In this document: piece by piece, positions 23,284 through 35,290 of the stretch
Position numbering within the stretch: the first letter of the stretch is position 1
Layout: each line of letters begins with the position of its first letter
Source of the DNA: Priapulus caudatus
Taxonomy: Eukaryota; Priapulida; Priapulimorpha; Priapulimorphida; Priapulidae
Reading direction: 5' to 3'
NCBI RefSeq assembly: GCF_000485595.1
Contig: NW_014577090.1
Location: 809,745 to 873,744 of the forward strand
DNA: 64,000 nt
The notes under the pieces: model-generated
What the model was told of the DNA's origin: nothing
The model's input: only the letters and a program-made list of their open reading frames with translations
The model's database searches: none
Position numbers and translations under genes: made by a program

Positions 23284-23524
23284 GACTATGGTTTATTGGT
23301 TGATGATGCCTGTGGTGCCTGTGTAACTAAGTGTGTTAGCTATGTCACTGTCTAGGATTTGGAACATAATAATTAATATATCATCATATTATTTACACAT
23401 CTTATTACACGTTAGTCATTCCTACATAGATGATAGAACACGTAGAATATGTTCAACGGTTCGTATTCTCAGGGCCACTATGACTATAGCTATCATGAGT
23501 GTGACGCTGTCCCTTGGGCTCATA

Positions 23525-24029
23525 GGGTCTATGTCCCCCAGGGTACTGCCGGAACGTACCCTGGGTACGGTCCGGTATCCCGGAACGTACCCTGGTAACT
23601 ATCCAGCTGATATGGTTAGGGTTAGGGGCATGGTTAGAGTTAGGGAGTAGGCGTAGGCCTGAGAACAATATATACATTGTATATATTGTTCTCAGGCGTA
23701 GGCGACTCCCTAGACTCGTTAGTGGAGTAGGCGAGGTACGGTCCGGCATATTAGATAGTATTAATTTTAATACCAGGGTATACGTTCCGGCAGTACCCTG
23801 GGGGACATAGACAGGGGCGGATCCAGAGGGTTTGGGTGACCAGTTTCCATAGTTCTAGTCTCAGCTACTGAGCTAGGGGGGTCCAAGGGCATGCCCCCCG
23901 GTAATTTAAAAAAAATTAGGCTATATTTGGTGCATTCTGGTGAATATTGAGGGTCAATTCTGAAGATACCCAGCCTGTGACCGGTTTTTGGAAACTGGTG
24001 CAAACCGGCCTAAATCCGCGCCTGGACCC
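23525..24029. mobile_element. Fold-back MITE with telomere-like core (family T, copy 3), interrupted
   Basis: Starts GGGTCTATGTCCCCCAGGG after TA and ends GACCC before TA. It holds the same arms as copy 1 (CCGGAACGTACCCTGG), a GGTTAGGGTTAGGGG core, and a second small palindrome GAACAATATATACATTG. The right end is split by another element at 23812-24024. It lies 0.24 kb upstream of the MCMDC2 start codon. Confidence 0.8.
23812..24024. mobile_element. MITE, CAGGGGCGGATCC family, nested
   Basis: Ends CAGGGGCGGATCCAG and TAAATCCGCGCCTG. It sits exactly inside the right terminus of the fold-back MITE, whose CATAGACCCTA is cut into CATAGA and GACCCTA. This dates it after its host element. Confidence 0.75.
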
Positions 24030-24031
24030 TA

Positions 24032-25124
24032 TCAGCGTCACGCGGCTCGTTCCGTGTTCGTCTTCGATACACAATCGTCAATGCAGTCTAGCCAGATCTC
24101 TTTAGATCTGTTTAGTCTTGCCATAAACTTCGAAGACCAATCAGGCAATCTGATTTGTAATCATAATCATAATGATTATGAGGTCACTGTCACTCGCCAG
24201 TGCACGTGCAGTATATTAGAAAACGCCGAAAATATTATTTGTTTTCAAAGGACGAATTAAGTGTTTGTTACACGACCTAAAACGTAAAATTCTCCAGGCG
24301 TATGGCGATCACATCACAGTGATGGCGATATGCTCAGTAGAAAAAGAAACTGTGCGCGGACATATTTACAAGGCATTCTGGGAAATATTGTCATGGTCAC
24401 TTGCAGCGGATTATGATCATTTATGAAATCGTCTTCTTATCTGTAAACGCTCCTTTTTATTAATTCTCATCTAAACAATTAACTAGACTAATTGACGTTT
24501 AAGATATTTGTATTTTTAAACAGCGATGAGATGTTGTTGAATGTGAACACAGTAACTACATATGCTTAGCGTAAGCGTTACTTTTTCGACGCGTGTTTGT
24601 TTTCCCTGGGCACATTCCTGTCGTGCCTGGTCATCGTGATCTGTAATGTTTCTGGGCAGTCTATGTTGAAGCGCCTAGAAATTTTTATGGAATGGCACAA
24701 AACAAATATGACCTGTGCCTTGTTCCGACAATTAACAACAACAAAACACGAAGACAACCATGGTAATTAAATATTAATATTTGAGCAATCTCGATATATT
24801 ATAAAGATATATCAGTATATATGCGCTAGTTATCTGTAATGGCATTGCCATTAGCAGATTTAGCACACCCATTTTATGCGCGGCACAAGTAATTAAGCGT
24901 CATCGTGTCATTGTTGATATAGATACAAGCAAGCTACTATATGCTACATAAAGAACTAATGAAAAGCAATAAAATGAAGATGCGGACATAGCGGTCTGTA
25001 TCTAGGTGGAACATCAATTCATGCTAGCGTTTTCAGCAACAATGACAATATTACAACGTGATTTCTTCTACTACAAGTGGATTACAACTTAAAATTTGAT
25101 ATTTATCGGGCCTATTCTGGTTAC
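24032..25124. promoter_or_regulatory. Divergent intergenic region between MCMDC2 and FAM47-like gene
   Basis: The two genes are transcribed away from each other, with about 1.8 kb between the MCMDC2 ATG (23283) and the first recognised FAM47-like exon. Promoters and any untranslated first exons should lie here. I see no clear TATA box or repeat that I can assign. Confidence 0.4.
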
Positions 25125-25125
25125 A

Positions 25126-26185
25126 GGTATAGGGAAAGATTGCAAACAGAGTTGACAAAACTAAGTAGGGTAGGAGCAGGGCCACGCAAAAATGCTTGCA
25201 TTCTTGGAACGCACTGGTCTTTTCTTGTTGGAGGTTTGGATGATTTTCGAGACGGGTTACCTCCAGATGAAAATGCTGGTGTACTGCGCAAGGTCCGTAT
25301 ATCGCATTTCTGAAATTACACCTACGTATTTACATTTACGGATTGGCAGGTTCTGCAGGTAAATCCTTCGATCTATACTGTGAATGCAAATGCTTGGTTG
25401 CACATAATTACTGCAGGTACGTGTCGGCTCTAGAACAGTCCCTGGCATGTCGGATGTTTTCCCTCCTCTTCCACTTCCACTGAAGTCTAAAAAGCAGTTG
25501 AGCAAATATGACAAATGCTTTGCCAAGTGCACACCTAACCAGCATAAGAGAAGGAATCGGATTGAGGGCTTGGAGGAAGCTTTGCTGAGCCACCCCCTCG
25601 CACTGTATCCACAGCTTGTTCAGGCAGTGGAACCGCGGGTAACGATAATCATGAACATAGAACTTTATACAATATTTTAAATTCATTGTGTACAATAGTA
25701 TAGATTATATTATAGTCATGCTATTACTGACATGTACATCGAAAAGATATGCAATACTAGTACGTAGTAAGATGTTGTAGTAATGTGCGTTGACGGTGCC
25801 TCAGTCTTTCTGACCTTTCAGTAAACGCGATATCCACTGGACCACCACTACCCCCCAGCATAAAACATGTGCTCCCAACTAAAGCATAGTCAAAATACAT
25901 TTAACCTAGAAACAAACCATGAACCTACTTATGGCATAGCTAACTGAATTGCTTGTAATCTCGTGTCGCAGGGCAGGTATCCTGGTGTCATAACGAGACC
26001 ATACATTTCGCGCGTCAAATAACTAGGTTTTTGAAGATGTAGTCAACCTTCTGGATCCATCTATGAACAAGCAGAAGGCTGAGGTGCTAATGGCAGAGAA
26101 GAATGTAGAAGCAACCATCAACCAATCTTCAATCAGAAAACCGCTGCTTACCTCATCATTGGCCAAATCTCAAGGCACAGCGTAA
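25126..26185 (+). CDS. FAM47 family protein, partial model
   Basis: Three exons: about 25126-25292, 25417-25638 and 26027-26185 (TAA). They encode YRERLQTELTKLSR, then HWSFLVGGLDDFRDGLPP, then LLSHPLALYPQLVQAVEP and DVVNLLDPSMNKQKAEVL. The GLDDFRxGxPP, HPLALYPxLxxA and LLDP blocks in this order are the signature of human FAM47A-E. Function is poorly known; human FAM47E has been linked to the methyltransferase PRMT5. The start codon is not resolved: no in-frame ATG precedes the first block, so at least one short 5' exon is missing from my model. The donor after 25292 (GTCCGT) is weak. Confidence 0.8.
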
Positions 26186-26189
26186 ATAT

Positions 26190-26790
26190 TTGTTAATCTC
26201 TGCTTCATCAATACTAAAATTAACAGCTAGCTCTTACTGGTTAAACTTAGGTTATGTTAAACTTAACATGTATTTTGTTAGTACTATTAAAAAAATAAAA
26301 ACAACTAGGACAAGCCCAAGCCTTATAACAATTATTCTAATTCGAAAAAATTCAATTCTCTAAATCTACAGTCGTGATAGCAGTGTGTGTGGATATTAAA
26401 TTCATTTCAAATTATAATTAAAATAATAATATTAGCAAGTACGTAACGCTCGTATTAATTCCTATTAGCATGTGTTGGTCTCACTGAAAACTACGTTTTC
26501 GTTTACAATTGGGGCCACTAACTGTTACGCCCATAGAAATTATGGTAGACTCTATATATATATTTTTTATATCCATATAGGTGTCCATATATATTTCTAT
26601 TGTTACGCTCTAGTACGGATGAGAAGCGACCGCGTTGCTCATACGTTCTTCCAAAGAGCACGTCGGATGGAGCAGGAGGAGTGAGTGCATCTGATGTCGG
26701 ACAACAGGTGGGTGCCTGAAAACGGGCTCCCATCGGTAGTATATCGCGAACTACTCATGCCCGATCATTTTCTCATATCTATGTACGCAC
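26190..26790. other. 3' flank of FAM47-like gene
   Basis: AT-rich, with AATAAAAAC near 26294 as a possible polyadenylation signal. No further exon assigned. Confidence 0.45.
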
Positions 26791-27056
26791 ACGCCCACGT
26801 TCGTGCTCACGCCCGTTCATTCAGGCACACATGCACACTCGCACACGCATGGACATGCACGAACACGCACACACATGCACGTACACGCACACACATGCAC
26901 GTACACGCACACACATGCACGTACACGCACACACATGCACGTACACGCACGTACACGCACACACATGCTCGTACACGCACACACATGCACGTACACGCAC
27001 ACACATGCTCGTACACGCACACACCTGTACGCATACACATTCACGCACGCACTATG
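26786..27056. repeat. CACACATGCACGTACACG 18-bp minisatellite
   Basis: Tandem copies of CACACATGCACGTACACG with few changes (TGCTCG variants). Long frames on both strands are repeat artefacts. Confidence 0.9.
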
Positions 27057-27091
27057 GTGAACATTATAAGGTATAAGGTATATAATATAAA

Positions 27092-27122
<31 letters not shown>

Positions 27123-27447
27123 AGTATATAAAACGAGTACATCGCTGCCGCGCAAATCTGGTGGTAATCCATCGTACTATTCCTACGATACATGCTCGCA
27201 TCGATGTTATAGGCGTTTCCGTGCGTTACTGTAGCGTGCATGCGTGCGTGTGGTGTGTGTGTGTTGCAATGCATGTGTTGTGTGCTGTGTGGTGTGTTGT
27301 GTGTGTGTGTGGTGTGGTTTGCGTGCGTGCGTGCGTGCGTGCGTGTGTGCGTGCGTGAGCGAGCTTGTTGCGTGAAGAATGTGGGGACGGAAGGATTGCG
27401 ATCACCCTATACCCCGTGCAAACCTTGCTGCCATCGGTAATTGACAG
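27057..27447. repeat. AT and GT/GC microsatellites
   Basis: (AT)n at about 27098-27128 and GTGT/GCGT runs at 27238-27365. No gene until the acceptor at 27447. Confidence 0.8.
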
Positions 27448-27654
27448 AACGAGCAGATGCGCAGGTTAGCGCGGAAGTTTTACGAGCTGGTAAGGGACGT
27501 GGGACCGGGCAGCTATTCCGTTGAGGAGCCGGCCGTACTCAACCTGTTCACGGGAGAGCTGGACAACAAGCCTGCGATGACGTTCCCCATCCACGTAGTG
27601 TCGACTAACAGCGTGCCGTCTGAGCTGAAGGCGGAGGCTGGCATGTCACAGTAG
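27448..27654 (+). CDS. Terminal exon of unrecognised small protein
   Basis: After a GACAG acceptor, phase 0, it encodes NEQMRRLARKFYELVRDVG, then GPGSYSVEEPAVLNLFTG and a stop TAG. AATAAA follows at about 27733. I do not recognise the family with confidence; the GPGSY word recalls sperm-tail PG-rich proteins, but one word is not enough. Its start phase matches the end phase of the exon at 28444-28524, which would place it after that exon in the protein, although it lies before it on the map. Confidence 0.6.
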   Translation, partial: NEQMRRLARKFYELVRDVGPGSYSVEEPAVLNLFTGELDNKPAMTFPIHVVSTNSVPSELKAEAGMSQ

Positions 27655-27927
27655 TCATAGACCAAGCTAAAGTCCTTAGCGCGAACAGTAGACCAACACA
27701 GGTGTGTAATCTTAGCTGGCATACAGGACACCAATAAAGTAAATTGTACAGATTTACGCGTTAAACGTTATTTATTTCGCGTGTCGAGGCCATTATTTGA
27801 TTCGGCGTGTAGATGGCAGCAAAATTTCAATACATATTTTCTACTGCTTCTCGTTACTAGTTGCACACGCAGCATTCCGAATATTTCATCGTGTAGATGT
27901 CACGAAGATGGTGTTACCTACAGACAG

Positions 27928-28524
27928 ATGTCTAACACCCGCGTTGATTTGTTGCGTGGGTACTTACCCTGCATGCTCCCGGCGTTTACCACTATGCAGG
28001 CGGCAGGTAAACCGACGGTAGGATGGTCGCGCTACAACTACGGCAGCTGGTACCTAAAGCCGTCGCTTTGGAAGAAACGACCTAAGAATGAACCTCTGGT
28101 AGATGTCTACTCCCTGAACGAGAACATGACGCAAGCGAAAAGCGCCAGCGGAGCGCTGGTATGTGTATGTGTGCGTGTGTGTGCGTGTGTGCGTGTGTGT
28201 GTGTGCGTGCGTGCGTGTGCGTGCGTGCGTGCGTGCGTGCGTGTGTGTCTTGTCTTGGTATGTGTATGCGGGCGCACGTACATGTGTGTTTGTATGCGTG
28301 TGCCTGCATGCCTGCGTGTTTGTGTGGTATGTGTGCCGGCCTGCCTGCCTGTATGCGTAGGTGCATGCGTGCGCGCGTGTGCGCCTATATGTAGGTAATC
28401 ATTGCCGTGTTCTTTGGTTTATTTGGCGATGCATTTTTTGCAGAACCAAGAGTTGGCAAAACTGCACGGATCCAATGCATTCAAGCGCTTTATAGAGAAA
28501 AGCGGAAAATACAACATGCCCGAG
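27928..28524 (+). CDS. First two exons of unrecognised small protein
   Basis: Exon 27928-28158 starts MSNTRVDLLRGYLP and includes GKPTVGWSRYNYGSWYLKPS and SLNENMTQAKSASGAL. A GT-rich intron follows, then exon 28444-28524 (NQELAKLHGSNAFKRFIEKS..NMPE) with TTGCAG acceptor and GTAATA donor. All junctions are phase 0. Joined to the exon at 27448 it would give a 172-residue protein. A second copy of this locus is at 35831-36245 plus 39643-39679. Size and composition would suit a ciliary or sperm structural protein, but that is a guess. Confidence 0.6.
28159..28395. repeat. GT/GC microsatellite intron
   Basis: GTGTGCGTGCGTGC runs, then CCTGCCTGCCTG. Same intron type in the second copy at 35917-36145. 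Confidence 0.9.
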
Positions 28525-28643
28525 GTAATAATTAAGGCAACAGTTGAACTATCCTGATTAGATGCGCTTACGTGCATATATATAAGGGCAAAGCAACAAA
28601 CACACGCGCGCACACACACACACACGCACACACACGCGCACAT

Positions 28644-28750
28644 ACACATACCAGAGCTCCGCTGGCGCTTTTCGCTTGCGTCATGTTCTCGTTCAGGGAG
28701 TAGACATCTACCAGAGGTTCATTCTTAGGTCGTTTCTTCCAAAGCGACGG
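28644..28750 (-). repeat. Inverted copy of 28060-28165
   Basis: Reverse complement of the end of exon 27928-28158, joined through a CA microsatellite and running into an N gap. It looks like a fold-back join. Confidence 0.8.
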
Positions 28751-29192
28751 NNNNNNNNNNNNNNNNNNNNNNNNNNNNNNNNNNNNNNNNNNNNNNNNNN
28801 NNNNNNNNNNNNNNNNNNNNNNNNNNNNNNNNNNNNNNNNNNNNNNNNNNNNNNNNNNNNNNNNNNNNNNNNNNNNNNNNNNNNNNNNNNNNNNNNNNNN
28901 NNNNNNNNNNNNNNNNNNNNNNNNNNNNNNNNNNNNNNNNNNNNNNNNNNNNNNNNNNNNNNNNNNNNNNNNNNNNNNNNNNNNNNNNNNNNNNNNNNNN
29001 NNNNNNNNNNNNNNNNNNNNNNNNNNNNNNNNNNNNNNNNNNNNNNNNNNNNNNNNNNNNNNNNNNNNNNNNNNNNNNNNNNNNNNNNNNNNNNNNNNNN
29101 NNNNNNNNNNNNNNNNNNNNNNNNNNNNNNNNNNNNNNNNNNNNNNNNNNNNNNNNNNNNNNNNNNNNNNNNNNNNNNNNNNNNNNNNNNNN
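28751..29192. other. Assembly gap (442 N)
   Basis: Unresolved sequence between the inverted exon fragment and the repeat unit starting at 29193. Confidence 0.99.
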
Positions 29193-29945
29193 CAAATACT
29201 AGGTTCGCCGTGACCAACACGAGTTAATAACGGACGACTCCAGCGATTGTTTTATTACTATACGGCCGACAATATAGCTTACAGCGGCTGTAACAGTTAG
29301 CCATCACAGTACTTGGTCGTTATGCGTGAACTCTTATGTAAAGCTGCGGCGAAGGGCAAATGTGACATTGAGATGGTCCGTAGTCGGCATTGCAATATTA
29401 TTTAATAGAATGAAACTTCCAAATTTTTCGCACAGTGATGTAGATGACGAGGCCGTGACAATGCCATATTGATGACACATAACATGGTCACGCAAAGCCA
29501 CAGTAACTCTGAATGCAGAGCTTAACACAGTCATGTAACAGGTTACGTAAAATCTGGTCATGGTTAACACGGCAATCTGTAGCATGATAATGTTAACACA
29601 GTCATGCACATGATCACTGGAACACGGCACGTCTTAAATAACAAGCCCAATATAACGCTAATTTAACGTGGTTACCTTCAAACATGGTAATGTAACGGTG
29701 TCTATACCTCGATAAAATTGCAAGATGTAATATAACACGATACATAAAGTGTAAACATAGTTTTCACGGTACACGCGCATGTAAACATAATTTCACATAT
29801 AAATCTATAACACCATAATATAACTTAATAGAAAGGTCATGATACTAATAAAAGGTAATCGAAATCACCGGTATAGCAGTACGCTCAACCCAGAATTAGA
29901 CTCATCAACCACGACAAACGTCAATAACTGTTAAATAAATTTAGA
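29193..29945. repeat. Copy A1 of an AT-rich dispersed block
   Basis: Same block as 49157-49867 (direct) and, for its last part, the reverse complement of 58300-58440. Rich in AACATGGTCATGTAACAC-like words. Differences among copies are mainly short indels. No coding exon recognised. Confidence 0.8.
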
Positions 29946-30189
29946 ATTAAAAGACCTGGTTAAGATTTACCTGTTAAAAATGCTTTTTTTCTGTTTTTTT
30001 TAACTATGTTTTAGTCCAGATTCATCAGCAATTACCTTGATGTAATCCTAATGTAACATACCTGTCATATCCTAAATAATATTGTTGACACTCGATACCA
30101 AAGCGTTGACAGGGTGGAGCGTTTCTATCGATCATCTTTTGTGTTCTCTATGTAACACAGGACGACACTATGACTAATAACAGTTCTAA

Positions 30190-30239
30190 CCATAGAAATA
30201 TATAGAGACAAATGTCTAACTAGTATATTATTTCTATGG
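30190..30239. mobile_element. 50-bp palindromic MITE, CCATAGAAATA family
   Basis: CCATAGAAATATATAGAG is inverted as TATATTATTTCTATGG around ACAAATGTCTAAC. Further copies are at 58032-58084 and, half only, near 62234-62262. Confidence 0.6.
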
Positions 30240-30344
30240 TTCTAAACACGCATAACACAAGATACATACAAAACAGGATGTAGTTGCGTTGCATCCTCAA
30301 TGTATAGCCATATAATGTGCCAATTCACTGTACATTTCTGCTCT

Positions 30345-30423
30345 CTCTTCTTCATTTTTTTCTCCCTCTTCCTCTCGCGCCGTTTCGCGCTCTCTCTCTC
30401 TCTCCTCTCTCTCTCTTCTCTCT

Positions 30424-30457
<34 letters not shown>

Positions 30458-30509
30458 TCTCTCTCTCTATTCCTCCTTTCTCTCTCTTCTCGCTCTCCTT
30501 TCTAAATCT

Positions 30510-30541
<32 letters not shown>

Positions 30542-30600
30542 CTTCTTTCCCTCTCTCTCTCATCTTTCTCTTCTCCCTCTCACTCTCCTCTCCTTCATTC
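30345..30600. repeat. CT-rich tract
   Basis: (CT)n and TCTCC runs about 250 bp long. An inverted counterpart, (GA)n, is at 57600-57935. Serine/leucine frames here are artefacts. Confidence 0.9.
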
Positions 30601-30692
30601 TGTGGGTGTGTAGTGTATGTGCGCCGGGGCGCGAGTGTGTGTGCGTTATGGCGTGCTTCGCGCGGCTGGCCGCGCGTGTGTGTCGTGTTGTG

Positions 30693-30746
<54 letters not shown>

Positions 30747-32029
30747 GTGCGTGTGCACGTGCGTGTCTGTTTGTCTGTCTGCCTGTCTCCCTATCCGTCC
30801 GTCTGTCTGCCTGTCTGTCTGGTCCGTCGTTTGTCTGTCGTCTGTACTTCTCTGTCTGTCTGTATTGTCTGACCATCTGATTCTCTCTGTCTGTCTGTTG
30901 AAGTGCTGACTCTATTGTTAATTCAAGGATCGTCTAAGATGATCCGTACACAAGGAGCTCTTTTGTTTCTGTTTCTTTTTGTTACGGCAGACGGGAAGCG
31001 CGAGAAGCGTCTCGCCGACGCCTTCGAGTCTGTTTTCTGGTCGCGCGATGTCGGTGTCACCTCCACTCCTTACGTCGTCGGGGGGATCGTTGTCGCCATC
31101 CACGCTTTCGCGCCGCTCGTTACTTAGCCTGCCCTTGCAGTCCCTAGCAGCGGCGGCATGCCCGCTGCTATCGCTTCGCTCCGTAGCTTTATGCGCTGGC
31201 GCGCGCCGACCTGTGAGAACTGGACAGACGCGCCAAGCTGGTAACTGCTCGCTATATTGTTCGCGAGGGGTCGGAATCTTTTCTGTAAAACAGAAATACC
31301 GTAACGCGGAGATGTAATGTATGTGTATTGTGAGGCGCGACACAACCAGGGCCTGTAGACTTGCAGCAAATTCCTAGGGAGGGGCAAAATTTCATGACTC
31401 AACTGTTTGTAATGTATTTGAGCGACGGGCGCACGCTCTGATCGACGTCCATAGTGTGGCTAGGGCGTGAGGCTCATGCACAAGCGCTTCGGGACAAGGG
31501 CTTCCACGGATAAGTGACGCCCAAAAATCACGTTAGTGTTATTTAGATTATTGGCCTAAGCTTTTACCTCGCCACGCGAGTGGAACGAGGTAATGTATCG
31601 GTCTCGTGTGTGTGTGTGTGTGTGCACTGTGTCCAGTCGCGCGGCCCGCGATTCGATTAGCGCGTCGAGTCAGCGAGCGCGGTCGTGCCGATCGACCTAG
31701 CGTGTCGATGTCAGCGAACGCGGAGTCAGACCAGCAGCGCTGGTGAGTCTCAGCAGCAACCACCAGCGAGCTGGCGAGTCAGCAGCCGCACCAGCGAGCG
31801 TTCAACAGTCAGCAGCAGTGCGATTTCAGTCAGCTAGCAGCAGCTCAGCGAGTCGGCGAGCCAGCTCGTAAACATACATGTTACTCTGCCGGCGGCAGGT
31901 ATGCCACTTCTCCGTGAGTGCCCTCTGTCTGTTTTTTATTATGCTCAAAATCTAGGGGGACTGCCCCCTTGCCTCTCTCGCTGCTAGTCACTCACACTGC
32001 TGTGCTGGACAGACGCGTCATCATCGCTC

Positions 32030-32087
<58 letters not shown>

Positions 32088-35010
32088 TCCTCTCTCTCTC
32101 CCTCTCCTCATTCTGTGTGCGTGTTGCTAGTGTATGTGCGTTGTGTGTGCGCGTAATGGTTGCGTGCAGTGCCGTTGTGTGTACCCGCGTGTGTGTGTGT
32201 GGTTCCAGTAGTGCCACGTGCGTGTCTGTTTGTCTGGTCTGCCTGTCTCCCTATCGTCCGTCTGTTCTGCTGTCTGTCTGTCCGTTTGTTTGTCTGCCGT
32301 ACTGTCTCTCTGTCTGTCTGTTTGTCTGACCGTCTATCTCTCTGTCTGTCTGTTTGAGTGCCTGAACACTGTGTTAATCTCAGGATCGTCTAGATGATCG
32401 CCTACAAAGGAGTCTTTTGTTTCTGTTTTCTTTTTTGCTTACGCAGACGGTAAGCGCGGAAAGGGTCTCGCCGACGCTTCGAGTCTGTTTCTGTCCGCGC
32501 CAATATCGCGTCGTCACCTCCACTCCTACCGATCGATCGGTGTTGTCGCCATCACGCTTCGCGCGCTCGTTCATTAGCTGGCTTGCATGTCCCAGCAGCG
32601 GCGCATGCCCGCTTGCTTCGTTCGCTCCCGTCAGCTTCACGGCTGGCGGCGGCACCTGTGAGAACGGACAGACGCGCAAGCTGGAACTGCTCCCGGATAT
32701 GTCCGCGAGGTCGGATCTTTTCTGTAAAACAGAAATACGTACGCGGAGATGTAATGTTATGTGATGTGTAGGCCGCGACACAACCCAGGGCCGTAGACTG
32801 AGCAAATTTCCTAGGCGAGGGGGCGCAAATTCATGACGTCAACTGTGTAATGATGAGCGACGGGCGCAGCTTCTTGATCGACGTCCAATAGTGTGGTAGG
32901 GTGGTCATGCCCACAAGGCTTGGGACAAGTGATTCCACTGGATAATTGACCCCAAAAATCACGTTATGTGTTATTTACGATATATTGCGCTAAGCTATTA
33001 CCTCGCCACGGAGTGCGAGCGAAGGTAATGTAATCGGGTCTCGTGCTGTGTGTGTGTGTGTGCGCTGTTGGTGTGTGTGTGCCGTTGGTGTGTGTTTCCA
33101 GTCGCGCGGCGCGATCGATAGCGACGTCGAGTCAGCGAGCGGGGCGGCGCGATCGATAGCGTGTTCGGATGTTCAGCGAGCGGCGAGGGTCAGCCAGCAG
33201 GCCGACGTGATCGAGCAGCAACACCAAGCGCCAGCGCGCGAGTCAGCAGCCGCACCAGCGAGCGGGCGAGCTCGAGCAGCAGGCGAGTCAGTCAGCAGCA
33301 GCAAGCAGCGAGCGTGCGAGCCAGCTCGTAACACAATACATGCTTACATGCTGGCGCGAGCGTATGCACTCTCCGTGAGTGCCCTCTGTTCTATTAATTT
33401 TTTAATTGTGCTCCAAAATCTAGGGCGACTGCCCCCTTGCTCTCCCGCTGCCTAGTCACTCACCACTGTGCTGTGGACTAGACGCGTTCATCATCGCTCT
33501 CTCTATCTGCTCTCTCTCTTCTCTCATCTCACCCTCTCCCTCTCCTCTCCTCTTTCCTTCATTCTGTGTGCGTGTGTAGTGTATGTGACCCGTCTGTGTG
33601 CGCGTATGTGCGTGCGTGCGACGTGAAGCGTGCCTGTGTGTGTGTGCGTGTGACTGTGGTGTCGCTGTTTGTCTGTCTGCCTGTTCCTCTATCGTCCGTC
33701 TGTTCTCTCTGTCTGTCTGTTTTGTTCTGACCGTCTATCTCTCTGTCTGTCTGCTTGAGCTGCCTGGACACTGTGTTAATCTCAGGCATTCGTCTAGATG
33801 ATCGTACACAAGGAGCTCTTTTGTTTCCGTTTCTTTTGTTACGCAGCACGCAAGCGCGGAATAGCGTCTCGCCGACGCCTTCGCAGTCTGTTTCTTGTCG
33901 CGGCTAATTCGTTCGTCACTCCACTTCCTACCGTCGTCGGTGTTGTCGACCATCCGACGTTCGCGCGCTCGTTACTTAGCTGCTGCAGTCCCAGCAGCGG
34001 CGGCATGCCCGCCTGCTTCGTATCGCTCCCGTCAGCATTCACGGCGTGGCGGCGCGCACCTGTGAGACGGACAGACGCGCAAGCTGGCAACTGCTCCCGG
34101 ACTATGTCCGCGAGGTCGCCGGATCTTTTCTGGTAAAACAGAAATACTTCGTACGCGGAGACTGTAATGTATGTGATGTGAGGCGCGACCACATACCAGG
34201 CGCCGCTTAGAACTGACAATTCCTAGGGGATTAGGGGGGCAAAATTTATGCAGCTCAACTGTGTAATGATGAAGCGACGGTGCCCGCAGCTCTTGAATCG
34301 ACGTTCCATAGTGTTTGCGTAGGGCGCGCTGGGTCAGGCACAAGGCTTGGGACAAGGCTTCCACGGCATAAGTGACCCCAAAATCACTTCGTTTAGTTGT
34401 TATATTACGGATTATTGCTAAGCTTATTACCTCCGGCCCACGGATGTTGGAGCGAGCGTAATGGTATCGCGTCTCTGTGTGTGTGTGAGTAGTGTGTTGT
34501 GTGTGTGTGTGTGTGTTGTGTGTGTATGTGTGTTGTGTGTGTGTGTGGTGTGTGTGTGTGTGCCAGTCCGCGCGGCGGCGATCGATAGCCGCGTCGAGTC
34601 AGCGCAGCGGCGCGGCGCGATCGCATAGCGTGTCGATGTCGCAACGGCGGCTCGGCGCGATCGACTAGCGTTGTCGATGTCAGCGGCGGCACGGACGCGA
34701 TCCGCGCGGCGTAGTCAGCAGCAGGCGATCGCCGACCCGGCTGTGACGTCAGCAGCAACCACAGCGAGCCGGCGAGTCAGCAGCGCACCAAGCGAGCTTG
34801 CGACGTCAGCAGCAGGCGAGTCAGTCACAGCAGCAAGCAGCGAGCGGCGAGCCAGCTCGTAACACATACATGTTACATGCTGGCGGAGGTATGCACTCTC
34901 CGTGAGTGCCCTCTGTCTAGTTTTTTAATTGTGCTCCAAAATCTAGGGGACTGCCCCCTTGCTCTCCGCTGCTAGTCACTCACACTGTGTGTGGACAGAC
35001 GCGTCATCAT
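30600..35010. repeat. Tandem array of three ~1.45-kb units
   Basis: Units start near 30600, 32110 and 33560. Each has CATTCTGTGTG, a GT run, GTCTGTCTGT, then GATCGTCTAGATGATC, the block TCTCGCCGACGCCTTCGAG, TTACCTCGCCACG, GCGAGTCAGCAGCA repeats and AATCTAGGGGACTGCCCCC. Units 1 and 2 lead back into a CT run; unit 3 exits at GACGCGTCATCATCGAGCGAGAC. Further copies: 43970-45010 (shorter) and, inverted, 56130-57600. No open frame is shared by all copies, so I see no gene. Confidence 0.8.
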
Positions 35011-35167
35011 CGAGCGAGACTCGGCGCGCAGAAGCTGAGCATCCTCCTCCATCTCTCCGAAGTCTGGACACACGAAGCTCTGCCGCGACACGAAGCAGCA
35101 GCGCACCGGAAGCTCCTCCGACTTTGGATTGTCGGAAAACTCGTAATCACCGTACGTCAGCTGCCTG

Positions 35168-35290
35168 AGAAGAGAAAGTGTGGTGTTATAGGCAGTGCTG
35201 CGAGGAAGTGCGATGTCATAGAGGGCGCTGAAAGGATGTGCAATGTTATAGGCGGCGCTGCGAGGAAGTTCGATGTTATATGACACGTGA
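35168..35290. repeat. GCGCTG-AGGA minisatellite, copy 1
   Basis: Units of about 30 bp such as TTATAGAGGGCGCTGAAAGG and TTATAGGCGGCGCTGCGAGG alternate. The same family is at 35758-35830, 45181-45410 and, inverted, 55800-55960. Confidence 0.85.

Noticed and set aside
27781-27927. Extension of the small-protein frame upstream of MSNTRV
   Set aside because: The open frame starts at GTG, not ATG, and reads through low-similarity sequence; ATG at 27928 follows an ACAG that could also be an acceptor.
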